A stretch of 64,000 bases of DNA from Zygnema cylindricum (taxonomy: Eukaryota; Streptophyta; Zygnematophyceae; Zygnematales; Zygnemataceae), in the NCBI GenBank assembly GCA_037447655.1, contig JBBHKE010000371.1, forward strand, positions 1 through 64,000. Reading direction: 5' to 3'. Position numbers and translations under genes: made by a program. Shown in pieces: positions 10,031-20,138 of the stretch; position 1 is the stretch's first letter; every line of letters starts with the position of its first letter. The notes under the pieces were generated by a model, which was given only the letters and a program-made list of their open reading frames with translations, was not told the origin of the DNA and ran no database searches.

Positions 10031-10362
10031 ACGTCAAACTTACGGATGTCGTGCAGCACTGTTTATATTCACGTCAAACTTACGGATGTCGTGCAGCACT
10101 GTTTATATTCACGTCAAACTTACGGATGTCGTGCAGCACTGTTTATATTCACGTCAAACTTACGGATGTCGTGCAGCACTGTTTATATTCACGTCAATCT
10201 TACGGATGTCGTGCAGCACTGTTTATATTCACGTCAAACTTACGGATGTCGTGCAGCACTGTTTATATTCACGTCAAACTTACGGATGTCGTGCAGCACT
10301 GTTTATATTCACGTCAAACTTACGGATGTCGTGCAGCACTGTTTATATTCACGTCAATCTTA
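10031..10362. repeat. Homogeneous 40-bp minisatellite, 8 full copies plus a partial ninth
   Basis: Copies of a 40-bp unit beginning ACGTCAAACTTACGGATGTC start at 10031, 10071, 10111, 10151, 10191, 10231, 10271 and 10311. They are identical except for one A-to-T change in the copy at 10191. A ninth copy is cut at TTA where the Harbinger-like element begins. Because 40 is not a multiple of three, all three forward frames stay open; these are not genes. Confidence 0.97.
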
Positions 10363-11142
10363 GGGTGTGTCCCCATGTACTTGTAACTTAGCGAAATTAC
10401 TTTGTATTTTAGCGCGGATCCGCCGGACCCGCTGTTCAAGTGTCCCTATGTCTGTAAGGACGAAATCGTAACTTACGCTTGTGACGATTGTATACGTCGA
10501 CAGTACCTGTGACGGTTGTCAACGTCTACAATCTGTGGTCGCACGTTGTTTTTTGTACCTGCGTGTGACGTCGCATGTCTTACCGTGACATTGTAGACGT
10601 AGCGCCTTCCAGCCTGTGCAATTTCACGGTCGAAGAAGATGCGCTTTGTCTTCGCGTCGCCTGTCCGCTCGACGTGAAATGGCATCGTAATTTGAAGACC
10701 CCTGCAAAACAAGAAATCCGTACTAGACGAAAACGGACAAATCCAAACAAATTGTGTACTTATCTTTGTCGTATTAGAACGCAAACGGACAAAACATAGC
10801 GAACTATGTACTTTTCTTTGTCCTTGGAAATCGTAGGATTTTTGTCGAAATTTACGGCACGTGCCAAAGTATGTTCCTATTTGTCAATCGAAAAAACCTA
10901 ATTTTAAATCACATCGCGCATGTGTTTTAAAGATAAGGTTGAAGATGACGTTTTTTGTCGTCGAAGTGGGTCGAAAAGCACAAGACGACAAATTTTCGTA
11001 CATCCTAAGTTCAGGGATGACGCAAATTGTACTCTACAAATTTGTGATTCCTTCGTACGGTTGCAACTTAGGCAGTACGGCGCTAAGTTTTACAGCAAAA
11101 CGACAGGAAAAAACCCTTACTTATGCACATGGGGACACACCC
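10363..11142. mobile_element. PIF/Harbinger-like nonautonomous element (copy 2)
   Basis: A 780-bp segment with inverted ends GGGTGTGTCCCCATGT and ACATGGGGACACACCC, and TTA at 10360-10362 and 11143-11145. It is inserted at the TTA of the last minisatellite unit. The ends resemble those of the element at 8457-9445 (GGG, then CCCATGT). Short frames inside give no recognisable protein. Confidence 0.8.
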
Positions 11143-11222
11143 TTACGCAGATATGACAAGTCGTTTTTACTGAATCTTTGATTTCTATGAATCTTATGTT
11201 GACAAACAAATCTATTTACTAA

Positions 11223-11265
11223 AGGCGCTCAATCTCATCTGTCCATCGCTTGAAATGAGCGCCTA
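11223..11265. repeat. Short inverted repeat (possible hairpin)
   Basis: AGGCGCTCA and TGAGCGCCT form a 9-bp inverted repeat with a spacer of about 25 bp, just left of the hAT-like element at 11277. Confidence 0.7.
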
Positions 11266-11276
11266 ACGATTTAGAC

Positions 11277-11631
11277 CATAGTTCAAAAGTAGGTGAAAGT
11301 AGGCCCATACAATATGCTTATTGTATGCAAAGCATACAATATGACCTTAGACTCATATTGTATTCGGACCTATTTGGACCTATTCGGACCTATTCGGACC
11401 TATTAAAACATTCGGACCAAAAATTGGACCAATTAAAACATTCGGACCAAAAATTGGACCAATTAAAACATTCGGACCGAAAAATTTTCTTTACACCGTC
11501 AGATTCGGACGATCGGACGGTCGCTGATGAAAGTAGCAATCTAAGAAGATCACATGAAAAGCCCATAACACAACTTACGATAAAGGCGCCGACCAAAGGC
11601 CTACCATAAAAACACCTACTTTTGACCTATG
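11277..11631. mobile_element. hAT-like miniature element, family A (copy A1)
   Basis: 355 bp, starting CATAGTTCAAAAGTAGG and ending CCTACTTTTGACCTATG, between perfect 8-bp target duplications ATTTAGAC (11269-11276 and 11632-11639). The interior has tandem words such as ATTCGGACC and ATTGGACCAATTAAAAC. Other copies are at 12288, 15308 and 34081. No transposase is encoded. Confidence 0.88.
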
Positions 11632-11829
11632 ATTTAGACCTTTTCTTTAACCTCCTATTTTATCCCAAAATGTTAAAAAAAATAGCTTCCACTAGATTGG
11701 ATTTTCAATTCTGATTCTGCTCATAGACATTTTGCCCAGCAATTTAAAATAGGTGATGACAATTACAAAAATATAACAAAAGGAGCCTACTATTAAAATT
11801 AGTCATTCTAATGGTAACTTTCTTTGGCA

Positions 11830-11901
11830 GGGGCGTTCCGAGAATTGAACTCGGGACCTCTCGCACCCAAAGCGAGAATCATACCACTAGACCAAACGCC
11901 C
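11830..11901 (-). tRNA. tRNA-Pro (anticodon UGG)
   Basis: A 72-nt minus-strand cloverleaf: acceptor GGGCGTT/AACGCCC plus discriminator C, anticodon loop TTTGGGT (anticodon TGG) in stem CTCGC/GCGAG, and T arm CCGAG-TTCAATT-CTCGG fully paired. Internal promoter boxes lie in the D and T arms as usual. It is the intact counterpart of the UAG copy at 8175-8246. Confidence 0.93.
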
Positions 11902-12287
11902 TTGATGGGTTTCTTCATCACATCTTTGTATTATTCTTATAAAATATTTTATTATTCACAACTAATCAAAACAGTTCAAGCATTGCCACCGGCGACTAAT
12001 GGACCTTTATGGGCTGGAATTCCATCGTGGTGATTTTCAGATTTTGGACCGGTCAACCGTACTATCGTTATATCTAGCCGTCCGATCCTCAGCTATCGCC
12101 AAATTGGATAATGTCAAAATACAAACCGTCGGCGTGGCAGGAAATGATTCGAAGACCAAAAAGTCCAAAACAGACGGCAAAGTGGCAAAACTAAAAATCG
12201 TAAAACTGTACGGATGATGAACCGCCATTGTGACGAACGGCCCTTCGATAAGCCTGTCGTTTAGCGTGGCGAATAACGAGATTAATT

Positions 12288-12902
12288 CATAGTTCAAAAG
12301 TAGGCGTTTTTATTGTAGGCCTTTGGTAGGCGCACAAAACTTGGCACTAAACTCGCGTAGAGTAGGCATATTGTATGGGTGTGAGTTGCGGGCACTCTTG
12401 TACGATCGTACGAATATGACGTATGATCATAGTACAGCGCACGCCACCTGACGAAATTTTTTATCGAACTGACGCGGCGTAGGATGACATTCCGCCGGAA
12501 AAAAAACCCGGAAAAAAAAAAAAAAACGCGGACGGGCAACCTGGTTGGTCAATTTGAGGCTTTATTTAGGTGGCCTTCAAAATTGCAGACGCTAATATGA
12601 CAAATTGTCCTATCGTAAGTTGTGTTACGGGCTTTTCATGTGATCTTCTTAAGATCGCTACTTTGATCAGCGACCGTCCGATCGTCTAAATCTGACGGTT
12701 GAAATAAAAACACCTCAAAATTCACAGAAAAAATATTTTCTGTCCAATTTCTTTTCAAAATTTAGACATGCCGTTTAATTCTCTATCGATCGATGTGCAA
12801 CTCAACCCTCTTAACCTTTTTTTTCATTTTTCGACCAATACAATATGGGTCTTAAGGGCATATTGTATGTTTTGCATACAATAGGCATACTGTATGGGCC
12901 TT
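12288..12902. mobile_element. hAT-like element, family A, long form, right end lost (copy A2)
   Basis: It starts CATAGTTCAAAAGTAGGC and runs through the AGGCCTTTGGTAGGCGC subterminal motif and a central segment also found, inverted, in the copy at 15308. It ends near GTATGGGCC without the terminal CCTACTTTTGAACTATG. The left flank GATTAATT has no partner on the right, so the right end looks deleted. Confidence 0.7.
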
Positions 12903-15307
12903 CATTCTCTTTATCTCAAGATGAAGGTTATATCTAATGTGTTGATAGAATCGGCGCCAACTTTTCGTGGATGTTTAGTGGGCCTATTTGTCCCATATCA
13001 CGGTTTATTGTAGTGGTAACTTGTTTGAACTTTCGATTTTTGTTAAGGAGTGCTTTGCACCGCATATTGGTTTTCCTGCAACGACCCAACCTAGTTGACT
13101 AAAGCAGCCTCTAGTATACCCCACATCGTTATTGGAGTGAAGGAATTATTTACGAGGGGGTTATACCAATTTGATTAATCCCAATTCTGTTTTGAAAGAC
13201 TTGGTTGATTTTGAAACGACTAAAACTTTAGCGTTAAGAAAAAATCAAGCAGTGTTACTAATAATATCATAGGTTCAAGGGCTATGATTTTGGGGTATTG
13301 ATTTGGTGTTACTAATAATGACAATACATGGTCTAGTGACCAAGGGCTGTGCGCAAAGAGTGGTAAGAATAAGTTCTCAGTCAAAATGTGTGGTTTAATT
13401 TTATTTGTTTGAAGGAAAAGTAGGTTGAAGCTAGGTTAAGTAAGTAGGTTAAGGTAGGTTGTTGTGTATTACAAAAAAAAATTTACAAGGAAGAACGAAA
13501 GTTTGATCGTGTATTAGGCAAGGTTGGTTTAGGTTAAGAAAAAGCCAAAATTTGTGATAAGAATTGCGGCGCTTGACATGCTTTAGAGTAACGTAATAAC
13601 TATGACAATGATTTTAGGGAGCAATTAAGTATTTGTTTTTTTTTGCATGTTGGAGATTCAACTTCTTTAGTGTGCATTTTACAAAATGTCATCTGTAGCC
13701 TATATAACGCTTCAGAATCTATAAGGTTTATAACGTGTAGGACTTCGAAACTTTCCATCGACTATTTAATTGTTTCACCTTGTTCTTCGGACGCTGTTTG
13801 CGCATTAGAGTAATCCATTTTGGCGTCTCCAGTTATGTTCCTCGTCTTCCTTTAGCAGATATGTTCGTTCTCTCCACCCTTATTCGGAAGTCAAATGCGC
13901 GTATCTAATAAGTAGTTACTAATGAAATTGTGGCCATCATTTGGTCCGAGCTTCTCGAGACGTTTTCTTCTGATTCTTCGTGTGCTGGCTTTCTCTTTAG
14001 TTGTGGGCATGGTCATAGAGCTCGGTTAGTGGCTACATATATTCCATTGATTCTATGTTTCATGCATGCTCCTCCGTTGTATAGTGCACGCTTGGCCTCC
14101 CTTGTTGACCTTTACTTGGCTCTCTCGTGTGTAGTGAAGGTCTTCCCCTTCACCTCAATGGTGTCCAACTTCTTCGCTGCGTCCATATAGGATAGTTGAT
14201 TCAAACGCACGACATTACACATGACTCTAAAGTAACTACTGGTTTTGAGGTGGGGTATTTTCTCCCACCTCACGTCGGATTGATATTGTTTTGTTCGATG
14301 GTGCTCGTCATATATTTGGTCGCCCTGTAATGTGGAACCATGTTTCATATACGGTCGTGGTGAACCGGCTTGACATGTTAGAGTGGCTGACTGTCCCCTG
14401 GTTAATCCCACGTTGTATAGTGCGAAAAAATGCAACCTTTGATGATAAAGTTAGAGACCTAATAACGTCTATAGAATTTTCGAAACTAATAGCAATGGGT
14501 AGGGGTACTACTGTGACGAGTTATGTTCATTTGTTCATTTGGTCTCATGCAGAGTTGGCCCAATTAAAGTAAATGGCTCAAATCTTCTTTCGAGCATTGA
14601 ATGTCACCAAATAACGGGTCTAGTTGAAACTACATCGCTTACTGTTACTAGTGTTAATGACATTAATTTTATCATTGCTTCTCTTGACCTAGAATCATAA
14701 AGCGATGTTGTTAACATCAAGTTATAATTAACGCTAATATGGGAAGTTTTCATTGAATACTAACCGTTTCGTAAAAAATAAACGTCCATGTGACATCACA
14801 TTTTTACAGCGTTAAGTATATCGCATGTAAATTAACTTTTAACACTTCTTAGGTGCCGAAAAGAGCGGGAACATTACATAATATAAAGCATAAAATAGTG
14901 TAAATTAACCAAAAATAATGTTGAGTTTTACTCTAATTTATGTGTTGTGCATGTTTTCCAAACCACACAAGTACGCATCTCATCGAATGAGGTCAAGGTA
15001 GTACACTTGCACTTTAAATAGTGGTGGTGCTAGCTCAGCGTAAATGCTAAATTAATGTTAATGCTTTCTTTACTTTTGACACAAATACACAAAGTGTTTA
15101 ACATTAAGTTACGCTTTTTTTTAACACTAATAACGATTAGCGGTGTACTATTCAAATAATTTAACGAAATTTCTGCCTAATGAACCAAAGAACAGCCTAG
15201 AAAGCCCTATCCGTGGTTTAAAACAAACCAGAAAAGTACTTCCTTACTATTCCAAAATATATAAAACAATCAGTAAGCACCATTTGTGTACTTTTGTTCA
15301 TCTGTAG
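12903..15307. other. Intergenic stretch without recognisable gene
   Basis: About 2.4 kb. It contains a cluster of AGGTTAAG/AGGTTG words at about 13424-13540 and AT-rich sequence with TTAACATTAAG-like words from 14700 to 15130. Frames of about 90-107 codons exist near 13930-14570 on both strands but match no family I know and overlap one another, so none is called. Remnants of the start of the outer retrotransposon LTR may lie just before 15308. Confidence 0.5.
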
Positions 15308-15876
15308 TATAGTTCAAAAGTAGACAGTACACCCATACAATATGCCTATTGTACGTAAATTTTACAATACTACCTTAAGACCCATATTGTATTGGCCGCA
15401 AAATGAAATAAAATAGTAACAGGGTTGAGTTGCACATGGTTCGATAGAGAATTAAACGTCATGTCTAAATTTGAAGAATAAAAACGGACAAAAAAATATT
15501 TTTCTGAGAGTTTTGAGTGACTTTTTATTTAAACCGTCAAGTTTGAACGATCTGACGGTCGTTGATGAAAGTAACGATCTAAAAAGATCACATGAAAAGC
15601 CCATAACACAACTTACGACCAGACTATCGTCAGATTCGTCCGCGAGTTTTTTTTTTCTTGGTTTTTTTTCTGGCGCAATGTCATCTTACGCCGCTTCAGT
15701 TCGCTAAAAAATTTCGTTCGGCGGCGTGCGCTGTACTATGAGCATACGTTAGATTCGTACGCTCGTACAGGGATGTGCACAACACACATATAGTATGCCT
15801 ACGTTGCGCGAGTTTTGTGTCAAGCTTTGTGCGCCTACCAAAGGCCTACCATAAAAACGCCTACTTTTGAACTATG
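15308..15876. mobile_element. hAT-like element, family A, long form (copy A3)
   Basis: It starts TATAGTTCAAAAGTAG and ends CTACTTTTGAACTATG, with the subterminal CCAAAGGCCTACCATAAAAA. The central part matches copy A2 in the opposite orientation. No clear 8-bp duplication is seen. The right flank, but not clearly the left, belongs to the outer LTR. Confidence 0.75.
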
Positions 15877-16075
15877 GTTTAAATGTTGATTTTATGTCGG
15901 TGTTATTTGTGTCTTCTCTTATTGAAGTGTTGGTACGGCGAGTTTAGGTCAATGTACGGTTATGTGTCGTAGTGATCGTAGTGGTTTTTGAATTGAGGTA
16001 TTTCTGTGGTGTCGTACTTCGCCGGCGCGCGTTTCACGCGCCGCGGCTGATTGGTTGGTTTTTTTTAGTGTTGTG
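15877..16075 (+). repeat. Element C 5' LTR, left part
   Basis: Matches 33840-34030 of the 3' LTR, sharing GTCGTACTTCGCCGGCGCGC and GTGATCGTAGTGG. It is interrupted at 16076 by a hAT-like element and resumes at 22360. Confidence 0.8.
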
Positions 16076-17077
16076 TATCGATAAGGATTTGCCGATAACC
16101 GATATGAGCCTTTTTTTGAGGACCCGATAATCGATATATTGGTACGATATATCGCTCTCGGTCTTATCGCCCATAAGTAGCCGATAATATCGGCTACTTA
16201 TCGGCGATAATGCCGATAACGATAACTATCGGCGATAACTGTACGAGCTGTACAGATAATTGTACGGCATGTACACTCAACTGTACGTCTTATTCCTCCG
16301 ACGCGCCCTACTCACAACCACTGAGGTCCCTACCAATCAGATCATTTGTATAAGCCGAAAGTACAGTAGCCGGCATCAGATGTGTACGACTTTAGTACGA
16401 CTCCAATTAAAACGATGTACCTTTCACATCCGACGCCGTGGCTTTATCCCTTTATTTTTTGGGATCCACAGGAAACCTGCCACGTGTCAATCCGTCGGCT
16501 TTTTTGGCAAAAGCCGCCAAAAAAGCCATTCCGAGATGCCCGCGCTTACGCTGACCGTCCGCTCGTATTTTCTCATTTAATGTCGTCCGTTTAATTCCGG
16601 CGGCGCGCATAATGTTATTTTGCATTCGTTGTTCTTTGTGTCCGCCGTCTTTTTACTGTTCTATGATAATCAGTTTATCGGTACAATTCCGTACGTTCTT
16701 GTAAAATTTATGTTCACTTAACCACCCACAAAGTACTACAAAGTGCAATGTGTAGAAATTAATGGTTTTAAAGTATTTTCTAGGTCTAAATAGAAATAAA
16801 GAAGCCGAGGCAGTCTACCTCTAACTTCTCTCTCCAACTCTCAAACTTGTCGCAGTCACTGAGAAATTGGAGAGGAAGCTAGAGCCATGGCTACCTAGGC
16901 TATCCTGAGGTTTACGGGAAATTTATATTAGTTAGGGGATTATTTACTAAAAGGTATGTGCCGGCCACAGGATTTGATCCTAGTACCTGCCGGCCGACAA
17001 ATAGTAGATAGCCGGTAGCCTTAGCCGTTAAGTCTAGAAGTAGTCTACCTCTAACTTCTCTCTCCAAATCTCAAACT

Positions 17078-18137
17078 TGTTGGTTTTTGGAAACCTTTAG
17101 TCCTCTCTATATCACATTGCTATGCTGCCATGCTGCGCTGGTCACACCGCAGACATAGCAGCATGTATGAAAAAGATATTGTGCTGCCATGCTGCGCTGG
17201 TCACATCGCAGCCATAGCAGCTTGCATACTAAGTACTAAGAGTATTGAACGTACGGAATTGGACTTCAAGTGACGCGAAGAAACATAGACGAAAGTGTTG
17301 AATGTGTTGGAGAAATGGACGGCGGATCGCGAAGCGATCCGATGATTAACATTCGAAATGATTTAAATTGTACGTCGGCCGTACGAAACATAATGCGGCG
17401 GTCAACATGTGATGAATTGGACGCCACCGGAGCTACGGACGGCAGCGCCGTCAGTTTGGTGAGGGACGCGAAATCGCGTCCATCACATGATATTTATTTT
17501 GGACGGTCCTGATTCGTTTGACGTAATTCGTAAGACTTGTAAATATTTAACAATGTTTGTCCCGTGTATTAATTATTACTGTAGCTCTCAGGTACACTCA
17601 CATTAATAGAGGTAGTCGATTGATTACGTACGGTTGGTATGCCTCCGTACAGTTAGTAGTAAGCTGTAGTATATATTTGTAGGACTTAGTCATTTCTAGA
17701 CTTAGGAAATATTTGGACAGAAACTGTTTTTGCTCCTTTTTGGGATTTTCATCTGAGAATTGCTCTCAGTTTTATTGGCAGAATTATCTGAAATTTTGCA
17801 TGTGTGTTCCTCTTTGTATTGGCAATATTTTGGCGAATTTGCAGACCTATTGTGTGTCTGGTTTTCTTGGGGCTTCATTGTGAAGTTGGTCATATTTATC
17901 AAAGTTCTGGCAGGCTGTTTTTCTGCAACTTTGACTGAGTGTTGTGATTATTCGGTTTGGTATTATTATATGAAATTTGGTGGGAATACTTAGTGGACTA
18001 GGAACTATCTGGTTGTGTAGTTTTAGCTTGGTTTGGTTATTCTGTAGAATTCTGAGTGGAATCAAAGGAGGCTGTTTTGGGGTAGTCTGTGGTGCTTCCG
18101 AGGGTACATTCATGGCTGAAAAGGGCTATGAACAACA
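17078..18137 (+). repeat. 5' LTR of the gag-only element
   Basis: TGTTGG...ACAACA. It contains a direct repeat of about 60 bp (TGCTGCCATGCTGCGCTGG at 17126 and 17181) and hairpin-forming words (GGATCGCGAAGCGATCC; GGACGCGAAATCGCGTCC). Its last 26 bases contain the gag start codon. Confidence 0.95.
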
Positions 18138-18735
18138 GGTTATGGGCCCACGCCCATGGCTACCCATTTTGGATGAATCAACCCTGCCCATATTTGATGG
18201 TTCTAAATATTACTATTGGAGGAGTATGATGGAGAGCTACTTCAAGTCGAGGAAGCTAATGGATGTGGTGGACGGGACATGTGTTGAATCATCGGTTGGA
18301 TGGGAGGAGAAGAACAATGAGTGTATGCTGATTATCAAGCTATCTTTGAATGAGGAATTTGTATTGACTTACCTTGGTCTGGAAAGTGCAGCTGAGTTAT
18401 GGAAGTGCTTAGAATGTGGATATCAAAAGACTTCCGTGTATCATTGGATGAGTAGTGTCACAAAAATAGTTGAGTACAAGTATGATGGAGGTAGGATGAT
18501 GAATTATTGTATAGGGTTACAAATATTGTTTGTAGAAAATGAGATTGCAGGTGGAAACTTTACAAATGCTCAAAAGGTTTTTTTGTTAATGAAAGGATTA
18601 CCTAAGGAATATAGGTGTTCTTTAGATAGATTAAAACAGGTTGATAAAAATGATTGGAACTTACAATTAGCAATCAGGTGTGTTTTAGATGAAGAGGCCA
18701 ATAATGAGGCTCTTAAGATTAGGGGGAATTTTTAA
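18112..18735 (+). CDS. Gag-like protein of the gag-only retrotransposon
   Basis: The frame starts at ATG 18112, 26 bases before the end of the 5' LTR (MAEKGYEQQ), runs through the primer site and ends at a TAA at 18733-18735, about 207 residues. It shows the usual copia Gag N-terminal pattern: a PIFDGSKYYYWRSMMESY-type segment, then a helical region with ELWKCLE and a GLPKEYR motif. An in-frame upstream Met at 17977 would add residues encoded deeper in the LTR, but the start in the last 26 bases matches the related families. Nucleocapsid-like sequence follows in another frame. Confidence 0.85.
   Translation: MAEKGYEQQVMGPRPWLPILDESTLPIFDGSKYYYWRSMMESYFKSRKLMDVVDGTCVESSVGWEEKNNECMLIIKLSLNEEFVLTYLGLESAAELWKCLECGYQKTSVYHWMSSVTKIVEYKYDGGRMMNYCIGLQILFVENEIAGGNFTNAQKVFLLMKGLPKEYRCSLDRLKQVDKNDWNLQLAIRCVLDEEANNEALKIRGNF
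18138..18152 (+). promoter_or_regulatory. Primer-binding site, half-tRNA-iMet type, gag-only element
   Basis: GGTTATGGGCCCACG follows the LTR end directly. Its first 14 bases are complementary to the anticodon arm of plant initiator tRNA-Met. It is read through in the gag frame as part of Gln-Val-Met-Gly-Pro. Confidence 0.75.
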
Positions 18736-18764
18736 GGTGTCAGATCACAGTTTCAAAGAAATAA

Positions 18765-18850
18765 GAGAAGTTGTAGGGAAGAAAATTGTTTATATTTTAA
18801 TGATGTAGGACATACTTTCAGGGTATGTCCTCTATATAAAAGTGCATGTC
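18765..18850 (+). pseudogene. Degenerate zinc-knuckle segment
   Basis: Downstream of the gag stop a frame reads CLYFNDVGHTFRVCP. It resembles the CX2CX4HX4C nucleocapsid knuckle with the second Cys replaced by Phe. It suggests an older, longer Gag now cut by the TAA. Confidence 0.55.
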
Positions 18851-18873
18851 TCACAGGAAATTTCAGAGAAGGG

Positions 18874-19545
18874 TTGGACAACAACCGAGTTCAGCCCCCT
18901 ATACAAAAGCAACAGAATGCATTTACTGATCCGAGGAAATATTGTGAAGATAAAAGGGTTACACATTCTTTCGAGAAATTTGTTTATTTGCCGAACGTCA
19001 TTTTTGGAAATATAGAGAACGAGGACAGAGGGGGAAAAATAATTGTCACCGAAGATGGTGTGGAGGAAAGGGGGACAGAAAAAGACGCGGTTTTTGAAAC
19101 TTTTTCTGGTGACAGATTGGTGAGTGAAAAATGCTTACAAGAGGGAGAGTTAAGTGAAGTAAAAGGAGTGGGAGGAAAAGATGAGGAAGTGATAGTGGAA
19201 CAGAAAAATAATGTAGATGTGGAAATTAATGACCTTAGAGAAGATGAGAGGAAAAATGTTCAGATTATTGGGGTAAGAGAGGGAGTTTGTAATTTTGGAA
19301 AACGAAATAAAACTGCAAAAATTGGAAAAATAGGAAAAGAAACCTGGAAGAAGAGATTAGTGAAAAAAAAGGCAGGAATTAGAATTGATGACATTAAAAG
19401 GGTAGAAAACGGTGACAAAGATGTAAACTTACATAAATCACAAAAATTCATTAAGAAAACAAAGAAAACAGGCAGGACTCAAAAGATCACTAGTAGAAGA
19501 AAACATGTTCCGAAAGTGGTTAAAAGAAGACGGCGTGAAAAGTAA
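18874..19545 (+). CDS. Second ORF of the gag-only element, highly charged, unknown function
   Basis: A 223-codon frame between gag and the 3' LTR. I do not recognise it. The N-terminal half is mixed and acidic (GGKDEEVIVEQ, EINDLREDERK). The C-terminal 70 residues are strongly basic with many Lys/Arg runs (KKTKKTGRT, KRRRREK), so binding to nucleic acid is a reasonable guess. It stays open for 672 bases in an element too young to prove selection. The Met chosen by length may not be the real start; a preceding open stretch continues from the degenerate zinc knuckle. Confidence 0.6.
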   Translation: MDNNRVQPPIQKQQNAFTDPRKYCEDKRVTHSFEKFVYLPNVIFGNIENEDRGGKIIVTEDGVEERGTEKDAVFETFSGDRLVSEKCLQEGELSEVKGVGGKDEEVIVEQKNNVDVEINDLREDERKNVQIIGVREGVCNFGKRNKTAKIGKIGKETWKKRLVKKKAGIRIDDIKRVENGDKDVNLHKSQKFIKKTKKTGRTQKITSRRKHVPKVVKRRRREK

Positions 19546-20125
19546 GTTTACGGAGGTGACTACCATTAAAATTCAGTAATATATGTAAAATTTCGAATTT
19601 TGCATTTTGTTTTTCTTTAAATTAGTTGAAAAGAAAGTTTAATTTTTTTTTTGAAAGACTCAAGAAGAGGCAACGGTAGCAATGGTTTTTTTGGAGAGGA
19701 CGCATTTTTGGAAGAAATGGCAGAAAGAAGTTGGAGCAGTAACGCAGCTGGAGCACTAACGCAGTTGGAGCAGTGGTGAATCGGCAAAAGCAGTTCGCAT
19801 CGCAACGCAGCAACGCAGCGCAGCGGAAGCAGTGGTGAAGTTTGAACGAAAGGGAAAAAGGGAGGAAATTTGCAGGTACGGAAAGGTACAGTTATTTTTA
19901 ACACGCGGCATATTTAATTCCAGATGCACGAAACTAAATTTTCGGGGGAGTGTTGTTTTGAAAAGTCAGTTTCGTGAGGGCGTGTCGTTTCGTGCGTACA
20001 AAATGTTTCGTGGGTACAGTATAAGATTCAAATGCTATCTTGATTTACTGTGGAGGTTCGAATGGATCTGCAAATCGGGGGAGTAATGGTTGAAGAATGT
20101 GGACTTAGTGGCTGAGAGAGTCTAA
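19546..20125 (+). other. Noncoding interior of the gag-only element
   Basis: About 580 bases between the second ORF and the polypurine tract. It includes a stretch of GGAGCAGTAACGCAGC-type short repeats (19730-19830). No conserved motif is recognised. Confidence 0.6.
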
Positions 20126-20138
20126 AGGTTTGGGGGAG
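20126..20138 (+). promoter_or_regulatory. Polypurine tract of the gag-only element
   Basis: AGGTTTGGGGGAG directly abuts the TGTTGG start of the 3' LTR. Confidence 0.85.

Noticed and set aside
10031-10362. CRISPR-like array
   Set aside because: The 40-bp units are contiguous with no unique spacers, and the genome is eukaryotic.
10025-10391. Three overlapping 101-112 codon forward ORFs
   Set aside because: They are the three frames of the 40-bp tandem repeat; no gene is supported.
13424-13545. Telomere-like repeat (AGGTTAAG words)
   Set aside because: The words are irregular and do not match TTTAGGG or TTAGGG.
13930-14572. ORFs of 86-107 codons on both strands
   Set aside because: They overlap on opposite strands, show no motif or splice pattern and match no family that I know.
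15180-15307. Left end of element C
   Set aside because: Only weak similarity to the first 70 bases of its 3' LTR and no GGTTG partner for the right flank; boundary left open.
15300-15884. 8-bp target duplication for hAT copy A3
   Set aside because: Left flank ATCTGTAG and right flank GTTTAAAT do not match, so no duplication is claimed.
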